Below, one piece after another: positions 37,538-45,663 of a DNA stretch of 64,000 bases. Made by a program: the position numbers and the translations under genes. The DNA is taken from contig NZ_CP075175.1 of NCBI RefSeq assembly GCF_021223605.1, positions 2,207,501-2,271,500 of the forward strand, given 5' to 3'. Each line of letters begins with the position of its first letter. Positions within the stretch are counted from its first letter, which is position 1. The notes below the pieces were generated by a model. That model saw only the letters and a list, made by a program, of their open reading frames with translations, was not told the origin of the DNA and made no database searches. The DNA is from Paenibacillus sp. 481 (GTDB lineage Bacteria > Bacillota > Bacilli > Paenibacillales > Paenibacillaceae).

Positions 37538-40500
37538 TTAGGCAGCAGCATTATGATTCGATTTCTTGCGGCGCAGCTTCACGATCATCTCATAGACGAT
37601 CGGTACGATAAGCAGCGTCAGCAGTGTCGAACTGGTCAAGCCACCGATTACCGTCACACCGAGACCACGAGAGATTACGCCGCCGCCTTCCATCCCGATA
37701 GCCAGCGGAATTAACGCCCCGATCGTCGCGATCGCCGTCATCAGAATAGGACGGAGACGCGTCGTTGCCGCTTCTAGCAAGGCTTCACGTACAGAATAGC
37801 CTTCCTCTTCCTTTTGGATAACACGGTCAATCAATACAATTGCATTCGTCACAACGATACCGATCAGCATCAGCATACCGATAAGTGCAGATATACTAAT
37901 CGTCTCCCCAGCTATATAGAGAGCCACCATCGCTCCGATAACCGTAAATGGAAGCGAGAACAGGATAGCGAATGGCGCCGCTCCACCGCCGAAAGTGATA
38001 ACTAAAATCAAGTACACAATAGCGATCGCCGCCAACATGGCAACTCCAAGCTGTGTAAACGATTCTTGAATATCAGCCGTCACACCGCCTGTGGAAATCT
38101 CAACACCAGTCGGAAGTTTCATTGCATCTACTTCCTTCTGAGCAGCAGCCGATACTTCGCCAACGTTGGCTCCGTTTATTTTGCCGCTGACATCAAGCAC
38201 AAGACGACCATTTTTGCGTGTAATCGTATCCGATGTTGTACCTTCGTTCACCTTAACGACTTCAGACACTTTAACCTTGGTTCCAAGAGGAGTCGTCAAT
38301 TCGCGATTCAACAGGTCATCTACCGACTTCGTCTTTTCTTCTTTCACCTGCAAATATACATTCAGCTCTTCCCCGTCCTTCTCGACGGTTGTTAACACAG
38401 GCCGTTCCCGCTGTTGACTGAGCAACATGCCGACATCAGCAGACGTTAGGCCATACTGGCTTAGCTTTTTATGATCAATCGAAAATGTGTATTCTTCATA
38501 TGCGTCAGATAAACTGGACTGCACATCACTTAGACCTTCTACCTTCGCTAACCGCTTTTCTAAATCAGCTACGACAGGCTTCATTTTGTCCAAGTTATCG
38601 CCATATACGAACAACTTCAGGTCGTTGCCACTAAAGCCGCCAGAGGCGAAGTCCATCTGCCCCCACTCACCTTTACTCGTCTTCGCCTTTAGATCCTTCA
38701 TAACTTGATCTTTCAGCTGTGTAAACTCCGGTGTGTCTGGCTTGTACTTCACGAAAAATAGCGCCTGATTGCGCGCACCCGGACTGAACGGATTCTCGCC
38801 ACCCACTGAGAACTGCACGACTTCTACATGTTCATCTGCTTGGAAGTACGATTCCGCGACCATGGCCGTATCTTTCACTTCATCCAAAGTCTGACCTGCT
38901 TCCGGATTATAGGTCGCAATAATCATCTTTTCTTCTTCCGAAGCTATAAAGCTGACACCAACGAGCGGTGCAAGCATCATACTGCTTACGAGCAGCAACA
39001 CCGCAATCAATGACGTAATCCCTTTATGGTTCAACGACCACTCAAGTGTACGCTTGTATGCCAAAGCCAAGCGGCCTGGCTTATCTTCGTGATGCTGGTG
39101 CTTCTCATGAATACCACGCTTGAACATCTGATGCGCCATCATCGGCACAACCGTAACCGCTACGAGCAGAGATGCAAGCAAAGAGAATACGATCGTCAAA
39201 CCGAACGGCAAGAACAACTCGCCGATCATGCCCGTTACTAGACCGAGCGGCAAGAAGACCGCAATCGTAACAATCGTTGAAGACATAATTGGCACGAACA
39301 TTTCCTTCGTTGCTTCACGAATTAAGTCCTTGCCCTTAAGCGTCTCCTGCTTTAAAGACATACGGCGGTAGATGTTCTCAACAACAACGATAGAGTCATC
39401 TACGACACGTCCAATCGCGACGGTCATCGCACCTAGTGTCATAATATTGAGCGTAATGTCCAACTGATTCAAAAATAGAACGGCAATGAGTAGTGATAAT
39501 GGTATCGATATCACTGAGATAAGCGTCGTTCCGATGTTGCGTAAAAACAGCAAAATAATGAGCATTGCGAAGCCTGCTCCAAACAGTGCCTTGCTCAACA
39601 TCGTGTTCACAGATTTCTCAATTGGTGCGCCTTGATCTGAAGTCGCGATGAAATCCAAATCTGCGTACTTGGCTTCGAAATCCTCAGCAACCGCCTTAAC
39701 TCCGTTAACGACCTCCACCGTATTGGCATCAGCAGCCTTCACAACTTGCATACCGATGGCTTCCTTGCCATTCGTACGAGAAACCGACTCTGCCTTACCA
39801 GTCAACTCAATCGTTGCAAGCTCACTTAGCTTGACTGTCGGCAGCTTGATATCCGCATTAGCAGGAGGCGTCATCTTCGCTGGCTGCATACCAGGAGCCG
39901 TTGCGCCCCCAGTAGGCACTCCCGGCCGCTGTCCACTTATGCCAGCTGGTGCGCTTCCTGCTCCAGCTGCTCCTGCAGATCCAGTTGCCCCGCTAATGGC
40001 TGCTGGTGAATAAGGAATCTCTAGATTTTTCAATTCTTCTAACGTCGTCAACTTACCGTCAACGACAACTGATTGTTCCTTTGACTCGAAATTGTACAAG
40101 CCAAGCGGGAAACGCAAGTTGGACGCTTGCAGCAAGCCACGTACTGCCTGTTCCTGCAAACCGTATTTCGCGAGTTGATCAGCCTTGAATGTCAGCTGAA
40201 CCTCTTCTACATACTGTCCCGCGACTTGGATGTCAGCAACACCCTCTACCCCTTCTAGCTTAGGTATGATCTCTTCTTGCACCTGCTTCGTCAAGGCCGC
40301 TAACGACTGCTTTTCGTTAGCCGCACTTAGCGAAATAACAGGAAATGCACTGAAGCTCATTCGTGAAACTTGAGGAGGTTGTACGCCTTCCGGAAGCTTC
40401 AGATCGGACAGAACGCTTTTCACTTCAGCCTCTGCTTTTTCCATATCTGTTTCGAATGTATACATAATCGTGACAGCCGATGCATTTTGGAACGATGAAG

Positions 40501-40747
40501 AGTCAACGACGTCTACTCCGTTCAAGTTCATGACACGCTGTTCGACCAGTTTCGTGACTTCGTCTGACACTTCCTGCGGTGCAGCACCCGGATAGACCGT
40601 TGTCACCGTTACAACTGGTGTCGTAATGTCGGGCAAGGTCTCCATTTTCATATTTACACCGGAAAATATTCCTGCACCAATGACAATAATCGTGATTAGC
40701 CATATGGCGAACTTGTTCTTCAAAGAAAAATTAATAATGCTATTCAA
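37538..40747 (-). CDS. RND-family efflux transporter (AcrB/SwrC-like)
   Basis: A 1069-residue RND transporter: first helix near 10-30, two large extracytoplasmic loops, and two six-helix groups, with GRVVDDSIVVVENIYRRM in helix 4. Gram-positive members such as SwrC export lipopeptides and other amphiphiles. The first loop carries an unusual Gly/Ala/Pro-rich insert (about residues 220-280, with SGATGSAGAAGAGS and PGVPTGG). No membrane-fusion protein gene is adjacent. The start is TTG 40747, 7 nt after GGGGG. Divergent from a TetR gene, with two operators in its promoter. Confidence 0.92.
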   Translation of the reverse strand: MNSIINFSLKNKFAIWLITIIVIGAGIFSGVNMKMETLPDITTPVVTVTTVYPGAAPQEVSDEVTKLVEQRVMNLNGVDVVDSSSFQNASAVTIMYTFETDMEKAEAEVKSVLSDLKLPEGVQPPQVSRMSFSAFPVISLSAANEKQSLAALTKQVQEEIIPKLEGVEGVADIQVAGQYVEEVQLTFKADQLAKYGLQEQAVRGLLQASNLRFPLGLYNFESKEQSVVVDGKLTTLEELKNLEIPYSPAAISGATGSAGAAGAGSAPAGISGQRPGVPTGGATAPGMQPAKMTPPANADIKLPTVKLSELATIELTGKAESVSRTNGKEAIGMQVVKAADANTVEVVNGVKAVAEDFEAKYADLDFIATSDQGAPIEKSVNTMLSKALFGAGFAMLIILLFLRNIGTTLISVISIPLSLLIAVLFLNQLDITLNIMTLGAMTVAIGRVVDDSIVVVENIYRRMSLKQETLKGKDLIREATKEMFVPIMSSTIVTIAVFLPLGLVTGMIGELFLPFGLTIVFSLLASLLVAVTVVPMMAHQMFKRGIHEKHQHHEDKPGRLALAYKRTLEWSLNHKGITSLIAVLLLVSSMMLAPLVGVSFIASEEEKMIIATYNPEAGQTLDEVKDTAMVAESYFQADEHVEVVQFSVGGENPFSPGARNQALFFVKYKPDTPEFTQLKDQVMKDLKAKTSKGEWGQMDFASGGFSGNDLKLFVYGDNLDKMKPVVADLEKRLAKVEGLSDVQSSLSDAYEEYTFSIDHKKLSQYGLTSADVGMLLSQQRERPVLTTVEKDGEELNVYLQVKEEKTKSVDDLLNRELTTPLGTKVKVSEVVKVNEGTTSDTITRKNGRLVLDVSGKINGANVGEVSAAAQKEVDAMKLPTGVEISTGGVTADIQESFTQLGVAMLAAIAIVYLILVITFGGGAAPFAILFSLPFTVIGAMVALYIAGETISISALIGMLMLIGIVVTNAIVLIDRVIQKEEEGYSVREALLEAATTRLRPILMTAIATIGALIPLAIGMEGGGVISRGLGVTVIGGLTSSTLLTLLIVPIVYEMIVKLRRKKSNHNAAA

Positions 40748-40804
40748 CTTCTCGCCCCCACTGTTGTTATTAACCTCTGTATGAATAGGCCTATGATTCC
40801 CTTT

Positions 40805-40858
40805 TGACCGACTGGTCATAACAATATAAAATATAACTGACTGGACAGTCATAGTCAA
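40805..40858 (-). promoter_or_regulatory. RND pump promoter with two TetR-type operators
   Basis: TTGACT (40853-40858), 17-nt spacer, TATATT (40830-40835). Palindrome TGACTGGACAGTCA (40838-40851) fills the spacer; the related TGACCGACTGGTCA (40805-40818) lies 33 bp downstream, centre to centre. The neighbouring TetR protein is the likely ligand. Confidence 0.8.
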
Positions 40859-41016
40859 CTACACGTTAACGACCTTCGATAAACGATATGATAATCTGTG
40901 CAGCACAGGCTATTTACCTTTTCGATAAAAAATGAGTCCATCTGTAAAGCCCATTATTGACGATTATTGCAAACAGGTCATAATGGAGTGAGCGGATACA
41001 TATGGGAGTGTTATAC

Positions 41017-41913
41017 ATGAAGGAAAAAGAAAAACGGATTTTGGAAGCAGGCATGAAGCTATTCGCTCGTAAAGGCGTTATTGCGACGTCCATTCAGGAG
41101 ATTGCTACCGAGAGTGGTATTTCTAAGGGCTCTTTCTATTTGTACTTTGAGTCGAAGGAAGCGTTGATGCTTGCTATTTTTAACTACTATTACGACCAAA
41201 TACAAAACCGGATTACCGAAGTCGCTCTCCAATACGAGGAACCGAAGGAACGGTTTATCCAACAGTTGCGCATTCAATTGGAAGAAATCGCAAAGCATAA
41301 AGAGTTTATCGTCATCCACGCGCGTGAGCATGCCATCCCGTTCAATGCCGAGATCGCGAAGTTTATACATGCCATGCGTGAGGATGCTTTTACTTTTTAC
41401 CATAGTCATCTGACAACCGTGTATGGAGAACGTGTAGAGCGCTATGCAACAGATTTGACGATGCTCCTACAGGGCATGCTTCATACGCTTTTGGAGATGA
41501 TTATTTTACAAGAGGAAGAGCTGGACTTGCATGAGGCAGCAGCTTACCTCGTTCAGCGAGTGGAGCATTTGCTAGAAGGATTCGAGCGGACTGGGGAGAA
41601 GACCCTCTTCAAATTGTCCAGTACTAATATGATGTGTCTCTCACTAGGCGCTAGCCCGCAAGATCCTAAGCCGGCACTGCTGCGCGAGCTTCGAATCCTG
41701 CTAGACGAAGCATCCCTTACAGCTAATGACGAGCATCTTGTCGTCACACTGGAAGTGCTGCTCGAGGAGCTGTCAGCAAGCGAACCGCGCCAGCCGATCG
41801 TGGAAGGCATGCTTTACAACTTGAGGCATTATGACATGATGGAGAAGTTAGTCGAGTCTATCCGCACACTCTTTTGTACTTCTGCTGCTTCCCGTAGCCC
41901 CATCAAAAGCTGA
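41017..41913 (+). CDS. TetR family transcriptional regulator
   Basis: A 298-residue TetR regulator, longer than the usual 190-220. The N-terminal helix-turn-helix is typical: KRILEAGMKLFARKGVIATSIQEIATESGISKGSFYLYFESKEAL. The C-terminal ligand domain is followed by an extra helical, Leu/Glu-rich section of about 80 residues. ATG 41017 has GGGAGTG upstream; an ATG at 41002 is an alternative. Divergent from the RND pump, which it presumably represses through the paired palindromes in the pump's promoter. Confidence 0.88.
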   Translation: MKEKEKRILEAGMKLFARKGVIATSIQEIATESGISKGSFYLYFESKEALMLAIFNYYYDQIQNRITEVALQYEEPKERFIQQLRIQLEEIAKHKEFIVIHAREHAIPFNAEIAKFIHAMREDAFTFYHSHLTTVYGERVERYATDLTMLLQGMLHTLLEMIILQEEELDLHEAAAYLVQRVEHLLEGFERTGEKTLFKLSSTNMMCLSLGASPQDPKPALLRELRILLDEASLTANDEHLVVTLEVLLEELSASEPRQPIVEGMLYNLRHYDMMEKLVESIRTLFCTSAASRSPIKS

Positions 41914-41947
41914 TAAACGAAGATCGCTCTTCAGATCAGATACACAT

Positions 41948-41993
41948 CTAAAAAAGGTGAAGGAACAGCCTCAACGGACTGATTCCTTCACCT
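41948..41993 (-). terminator. Terminator after the P-loop kinase gene, bidirectional in form
   Basis: Perfect 11-bp stem AGGTGAAGGAA/TTCCTTCACCT with T-run on the minus strand. Confidence 0.85.
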
Positions 41994-42036
41994 CGTATAG
42001 GATGGGGTCATATATACTGTTATGTAATATATGTTC

Positions 42037-42591
42037 TTAAGAGATATGTCCAATGATTTGCTCGGCAACCTCGTCAGCAGACTTCCCATTTGAATATATC
42101 ATATGTTTGGCCAACGTCTTATTCGACTTATGCGTTATAAAATGTTCGTTCAGCTCTACTACAGCTGGATCATCAGTAACATGGCGTAATCTTTCATTTA
42201 ATACCCTTACAGACTCTTCAACATCTTCGCTAGGGAGCAGCAAAAAAATATTCGCATACGGCTGCAACACAGCCTGTACCTGTTGTAGCAGCATCTCATC
42301 TTCATAGACAGAGTGTCCCCCGCCAAAGTCAATAATGTGATCAGGGAAGTCGTCTAGTATTCTTTTCACACAGTGAGCTTCAAAAGGCTTCCAATACTGA
42401 TAAACACCTTTGAACCCCTCTTTCTCGCGGATTTCCTGCTGCTTGTCAGCACTGAACCCGATTTCTTTATAGTATTCAAAACGTATTTCATCAATTGAAC
42501 GTTGAGGAATATTTAATTTGTTAGAGATGATTTCTGCCACTGTAGATTTCCCTGAGCAAATAGGACCAATTAAAATAATTGTTTTTTGCAT
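42037..42591 (-). CDS. Shikimate kinase-like P-loop nucleotide kinase
   Basis: A 184-residue P-loop kinase fold protein: Walker A GPICSGKST (8-16), the acidic pair in RSIDEIRFEYYKEIG, a lid region with RLRHVTDD, and GKSADEVAEQIIGHI at the end. It resembles shikimate kinase but carries the unusual IIDFGGGHSVYEDE in place of the shikimate-binding motif, so the substrate is uncertain. ATG 42591 has GGAG 9 nt upstream. It stands alone with its own terminator. Confidence 0.75.
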   Translation of the reverse strand: MQKTIILIGPICSGKSTVAEIISNKLNIPQRSIDEIRFEYYKEIGFSADKQQEIREKEGFKGVYQYWKPFEAHCVKRILDDFPDHIIDFGGGHSVYEDEMLLQQVQAVLQPYANIFLLLPSEDVEESVRVLNERLRHVTDDPAVVELNEHFITHKSNKTLAKHMIYSNGKSADEVAEQIIGHIS

Positions 42592-42721
42592 GTACCATTT
42601 CTCCTTCACTCGTTGTCTGATTGTTGTGTTGTCACTAATATAAACAGTAACAAGCGCGAAATGTTACACTCCAATCAACACGATTTTAAGTTAGTAACTT
42701 AACGAAGAGAGGCGAAACCCT

Positions 42722-43504
42722 TTGATGTTGCATTATCAAGAATACGGTGATACGAGCGCTCCTTTTCTGATGCTATTTTTACATGGTGGTGGAGTGAGCA
42801 GTTGGATGTGGGATAAACAAGTTCAGTACTTCACCCATTATCATTGCATTGTACCCGACTTACCTGAACACGGAAAAAGTAACTCCGAAATTAAGTTTTC
42901 TATACAAGGTAGTGCAGCAGAATTAATAAAATTAGTCGAAGAAAAGGCAAGAGGAAAGCAAGTAGTTCTAATCGGATTTTCTTTAGGTTCACAAGTAATT
43001 ATTCAAATGTTAAGTATGAAACCAGATATCATTGATTTTGCCATCATAAATAGTGCTCTAGTTAGACCTATTTCGTACGCTAAAAATTTGATTAAGTCTA
43101 CGGTTAGATTATCATTTCCATTAATTAAAAATAGATGGTTCTCCAAACTTCAAGCAAAAACATTATATTTAAGTGCCGATCACTTTGAAAAATATTATGA
43201 AGAAAACTGCAACATAAAACCCGACACGCTTATTAGAGTATTAGAAGAAAATATGTCGTTTAAAATACCTAATGATTTTAGGAAAACAAACGGAAAAATA
43301 CTGGTTACTGTAGGTGAGAAAGAAAAAGCCGTTATGAAAAAATCTGCAAAAGATATTGTTGCAACTAGCCCCAATTGTATTGGCGTAATTATACCTGAAA
43401 TTGGACATGGATTCCCTTTAGCAATGCCTGACTTCTTTAATCAAATGGTAGCTACATGGATACATGAAGGTGGTTTACCAGAAGAATGCAAAATGATCAT
43501 TTGA
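42722..43504 (+). CDS. Alpha/beta hydrolase
   Basis: A 260-residue alpha/beta hydrolase: oxyanion-hole LFLHGGGVSSWMWD, nucleophile elbow GFSLGS (Ser near 98), acid in the VTVGEKE strand, and catalytic His in GHGFPLAMP. Substrate unknown; the sequence falls in the broad group of small esterase/peptidase-like hydrolases. The start may be TTG 42722 or ATG 42725; GAGAGG is 9 nt before the TTG. The gene is visibly richer in A and T than its neighbours, a possible sign of transfer. No operon partner. Confidence 0.82.
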   Translation: MMLHYQEYGDTSAPFLMLFLHGGGVSSWMWDKQVQYFTHYHCIVPDLPEHGKSNSEIKFSIQGSAAELIKLVEEKARGKQVVLIGFSLGSQVIIQMLSMKPDIIDFAIINSALVRPISYAKNLIKSTVRLSFPLIKNRWFSKLQAKTLYLSADHFEKYYEENCNIKPDTLIRVLEENMSFKIPNDFRKTNGKILVTVGEKEKAVMKKSAKDIVATSPNCIGVIIPEIGHGFPLAMPDFFNQMVATWIHEGGLPEECKMII

Positions 43505-43779
43505 TATTGGGTGCTACTGCTAAAGGGAGTTTCATTTAAGCTAAAAAGAAAAAACCACACCCTAAATAAGGACATGACTTCAATTCTGTCGATATTGTTT
43601 TGGGCTAGTTATCATTGTCATCTTGCATGGGACCCGAGATTCTTTCGTTCTTTCGTACTTCCGTGCTCTCTATCCAACTCAACACGCTTGCCTCGCTGCT
43701 AAATGCAAGGGCTGTCGAAATCATGATTTTAACTGCCTTCTCATTGCTTTCATTAAGGTATACTCGACAAAACTTTTCG
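43505..43779 (-). other. Stretch with an open minus-strand frame that may be a frameshifted extension
   Basis: Minus frame open from 43808 to the stop at 43605-43607 (67 codons) without a usual start. It reads ETSYNEKFCRVYLNESNEKA then VKIMISTALAF and looks protein-like. It overlaps the end of the small secreted gene in the +1 frame. Confidence 0.35.
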
Positions 43780-44019
43780 TTATACGATGTTTCTCGTGGA
43801 ACAATTGTCTAATTTCGTAACATCATGGTTCGCATCTTTAGCCTGCTCTTTCGCCTGTTGTTGCTGCGAGAACTCCTTTTGTGGCTGCTGTGCTGTATGT
43901 TGCATGACTGGCATTTTATTTAAAGGATAAGAAGATACGCTAGCTTGGGCTGACGCTGATGAAGACATCAATAGCAGCATTAACGATGACCATCCGACTA
44001 CGCTCAATGATTGTTTCAC
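43780..44019 (-). CDS. Small secreted Gln-rich protein of unknown function
   Basis: A 79-residue protein I do not recognise. The first 25 residues form a clear signal peptide (VVGWSSLMLLLMSSSASAQA), and the mature part is rich in Gln, Lys and Ala (TAQQPQKEFSQQQQAKEQAK). GTG 44019 follows GGAGG at 10 nt. A perfect 9-bp inverted repeat lies directly upstream. The last codons contain a parS-like 16-mer, and a second frame goes on beyond the stop, so this may be a shortened, frameshifted form of a longer protein. Confidence 0.6.
   Translation of the reverse strand: MKQSLSVVGWSSLMLLLMSSSASAQASVSSYPLNKMPVMQHTAQQPQKEFSQQQQAKEQAKDANHDVTKLDNCSTRNIV
43788..43803. other. parS-like sequence (one mismatch)
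   Basis: Minus strand TGTTCCACGAGAAACA against the ParB-binding consensus TGTTNCACGTGAAACA: 14 of 15 fixed positions agree. Such a match is not expected by chance in 64 kb. ParB sites in Bacillales often lie within genes near the origin. Confidence 0.5.
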
Positions 44020-44038
44020 TTATTAATCGCCTCCAGTA

Positions 44039-44071
44039 TTCGGTCGTCTTACAAATAATATAACGACCGAA
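44039..44071. promoter_or_regulatory. Perfect 9-bp inverted repeat upstream of the small secreted gene
   Basis: TTCGGTCGT and ACGACCGAA separated by 15 nt; TATATT lies between the arms on the minus strand. Either an operator around a -10 or a leader hairpin. Confidence 0.5.
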
Positions 44072-44204
44072 CCTGAAGTCTAACTGAAATATCCGTAAAG
44101 ATTCACTCATGTGTGAATGACTTGTCCGGCTGTCTCTCCTGTTCATTCTTAATACGTTTCCTTGATAGGCGCATCGCAGAGACGGAAGCTACTTACGACA
44201 AATC

Positions 44205-44984
44205 TTAATTCCAAAACCCACCGTCCGAATGGATGATTTGCCCCGTTATCCACTGAGCATCATCACTCGCCAAAAAACCAATTAACTTCGCCGCATCATC
44301 TGGCTGCCCTATTCTTCCCATCGGGAACTTCGGCAATAAGAATTGCTTAATGCTATCATCCATCCATCCCGAATCTGTTGGTCCAGGATCAACGGCATTA
44401 ACAGTGATTTTTAATGAGGCAAGTTCTGCTGCCAAGGAAACAGTAAATGCTGAAATCGCGCCTTTGGTAGCCACGTATGCCAGATTTCCCGGCATTGGGC
44501 CTTTGTCTTGTCCGGAAACTAAATTAATAATTCGTCCGCCAGCACCTGTATTCAACCTCCGCGCAAACTCCACGGAGAGCATACAAGTCCCTACTATATT
44601 TACATCGCAATGAGCACGAAGAATGTCTGTACTTAGCGTTTGAAAGTCAACTTCTTCACAGTGAGTTGCGTTATTCACCAATATATTCGGTGTGCCTAGC
44701 AACTGTTGAACCTCATCTAACAAACGCACCGGAGATAACGAATTCGCTAAATCCAATTCCATAGATTCAACCCGAACCCCATATGTACGAAGTTCCGCAG
44801 AAAGTAGCGCTGGCCACTCATTTTCAGCACCATGCGGCTGATGTTGATCGTAATTACACCAGTACGTAAAAAAGACATCTGCTCCCTCGCTGGCAAGCGC
44901 ACGCGCTATTGCGCTCCCTATTCCTTTACTGCGACTCACTCCTGTAATAATTGCGATCTTCCCTTGTAAACGTAAACGATTCAT
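44205..44984 (-). CDS. Short-chain dehydrogenase/reductase
   Basis: A 259-residue classical SDR: nucleotide-binding TGVSRSKGIGSAIA, NNAT, the catalytic Ser region NLVSGQDKG, and YVATKG for Tyr and Lys. The substrate is unknown. A longer loop after beta-2 (YWCNYDQHQPHGAENEW) is unlike FabG. AGGAGG is placed well before ATG 44984. The gene is preceded by a leader with a five-codon upstream ORF, a structured segment and a terminator, which suggests inducible expression and a detoxifying role; that last step is inference. Confidence 0.88.
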   Translation of the reverse strand: MNRLRLQGKIAIITGVSRSKGIGSAIARALASEGADVFFTYWCNYDQHQPHGAENEWPALLSAELRTYGVRVESMELDLANSLSPVRLLDEVQQLLGTPNILVNNATHCEEVDFQTLSTDILRAHCDVNIVGTCMLSVEFARRLNTGAGGRIINLVSGQDKGPMPGNLAYVATKGAISAFTVSLAAELASLKITVNAVDPGPTDSGWMDDSIKQFLLPKFPMGRIGQPDDAAKLIGFLASDDAQWITGQIIHSDGGFWN

Positions 44985-45049
44985 CTATTTATCCTCCTGT
45001 AAGTGGGAGGCGCAATGATATGGGTTAATGGACGATGCATACTCCCCAT

Positions 45050-45076
45050 AAAAAAAGCGGACACAAAGGTGTCCGC
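45050..45076 (-). terminator. Terminator in the leader of the SDR gene (attenuator)
   Basis: Perfect 8-bp stem GCGGACAC/GTGTCCGC, 4-nt loop, six T on the minus strand; the SDR start is 66 nt further on. Confidence 0.8.
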
Positions 45077-45266
45077 GCGGGTTCTATAACTCATCAACCT
45101 TGCGTCCCTCGTAATGGTAAAAGAAAGCACACTACTCCCTTGGTTTGTCGGGCTAGTGTTCTATCCAATTGACACCATTACAAGATTCCTGCCATAGGTT
45201 GACTCTCCTTTCAAACATCTCCACAGCAATATTATCACCAGCCATGCTTGTGGTCAAATTTTCTTG
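45077..45266 (-). promoter_or_regulatory. Structured leader RNA with a five-codon upstream ORF, before the SDR gene
   Basis: Between a promoter (45276-45303) and a terminator (45050-45076). It holds AAAGGAGAG and a short ORF MAGIL (45178-45195), then nested perfect stems: GTAATGGT/ACCATTAC (45111-45118 with 45174-45181) and ACACTA/TAGTGT (45129-45134 with 45154-45159). The uORF stop lies in the outer stem. This is the layout of ribosome-mediated attenuators. It does not fit the T-box, SAM, lysine or c-di-GMP riboswitch consensus. Confidence 0.55.
45178..45195 (-). CDS. Leader peptide MAGIL
   Basis: Five-codon ORF (ATG GCA GGA ATC TTG TAA) with one of the strongest SD sequences in the window, AAAGGAGAG. 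So short an ORF with such an SD is typical of regulatory leader peptides; translation has not been shown. Confidence 0.5.
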   Translation of the reverse strand: MAGIL

Positions 45267-45275
45267 GTAGCGCTT

Positions 45276-45303
45276 ACTATAAAATTATAGTGACCGCCTT
45301 CAA
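45276..45303 (-). promoter_or_regulatory. Promoter with a 16-bp palindrome, upstream of the SDR leader
   Basis: TTGAAG (45298-45303), 16-nt spacer, TATAGT (45276-45281). ACTATAAAATTATAGT (45276-45291) is a perfect 7-2-7 palindrome over the -10, a likely repressor site. Confidence 0.6.
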
Positions 45304-45311
45304 CTACTCAT

Positions 45312-45599
45312 TTACAGCATCGCGGGAGGCCTCCCTCACCATATCGGGTACACAAACACCATTTTATCAGCCCAAAAAATCTGATCACGATACTTCTTTA
45401 GCTTAGGATCGATGTGCATATCCCTTCTGCGTTTATGTTCATTAAGCACCAGAACCAGATCAAATTCTTCTCCGTACAGATTAAGTACCTAAATATCTGT
45501 AATATGTGCGTTCCGGCTGCTCCCTTCGATCACTTTTTGCAAAAATGCATGACTTAAGCTCTTATGATTCGGATGCGTGTATATGGTTAAGACCTTCAT
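45312..45599 (-). pseudogene. Decayed NAD(P)H quinone oxidoreductase (flavodoxin-like fold)
   Basis: From ATG 45599 (GGGGGA upstream) the frame reads MKVLTIYTHPNHKSLSHAFL, a typical start of the flavodoxin-2/YwrO-MdaB quinone reductase family, then later YRDQIFWADKMVFVYPIW and GRPPAML. In-frame stops occur at 45489-45491 (TAG), 45336-45338 (TGA, where the family has the second Trp of PIWW) and 45312-45314 (TAA); the C-terminal half is missing. Two point mutations plus loss of the 3' half show an old, dead gene. Confidence 0.8.
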
Positions 45600-45614
45600 T
45601 GTTTCCCCCATTAC

Positions 45615-45628
45615 TTATCATTTGATAA
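45615..45628. promoter_or_regulatory. Palindrome between the decayed quinone reductase and MarR genes
   Basis: TTATCA-TT-TGATAA, a 6-2-6 inverted repeat in the divergent intergenic region, the expected place of the MarR operator. Confidence 0.5.
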
Positions 45629-45663
45629 TTAGTTTGTTATCGTTTCAGTAAGAGGTTCGCCCT

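Noticed and set aside
45050..45300. T-box or known riboswitch upstream of the SDR gene
   Set aside because: There is no AGGGUGGNACCGCG-type T-box sequence. GAGGGACGCAAGG recalls part of the c-di-GMP-I consensus, but the rest of that fold is absent.
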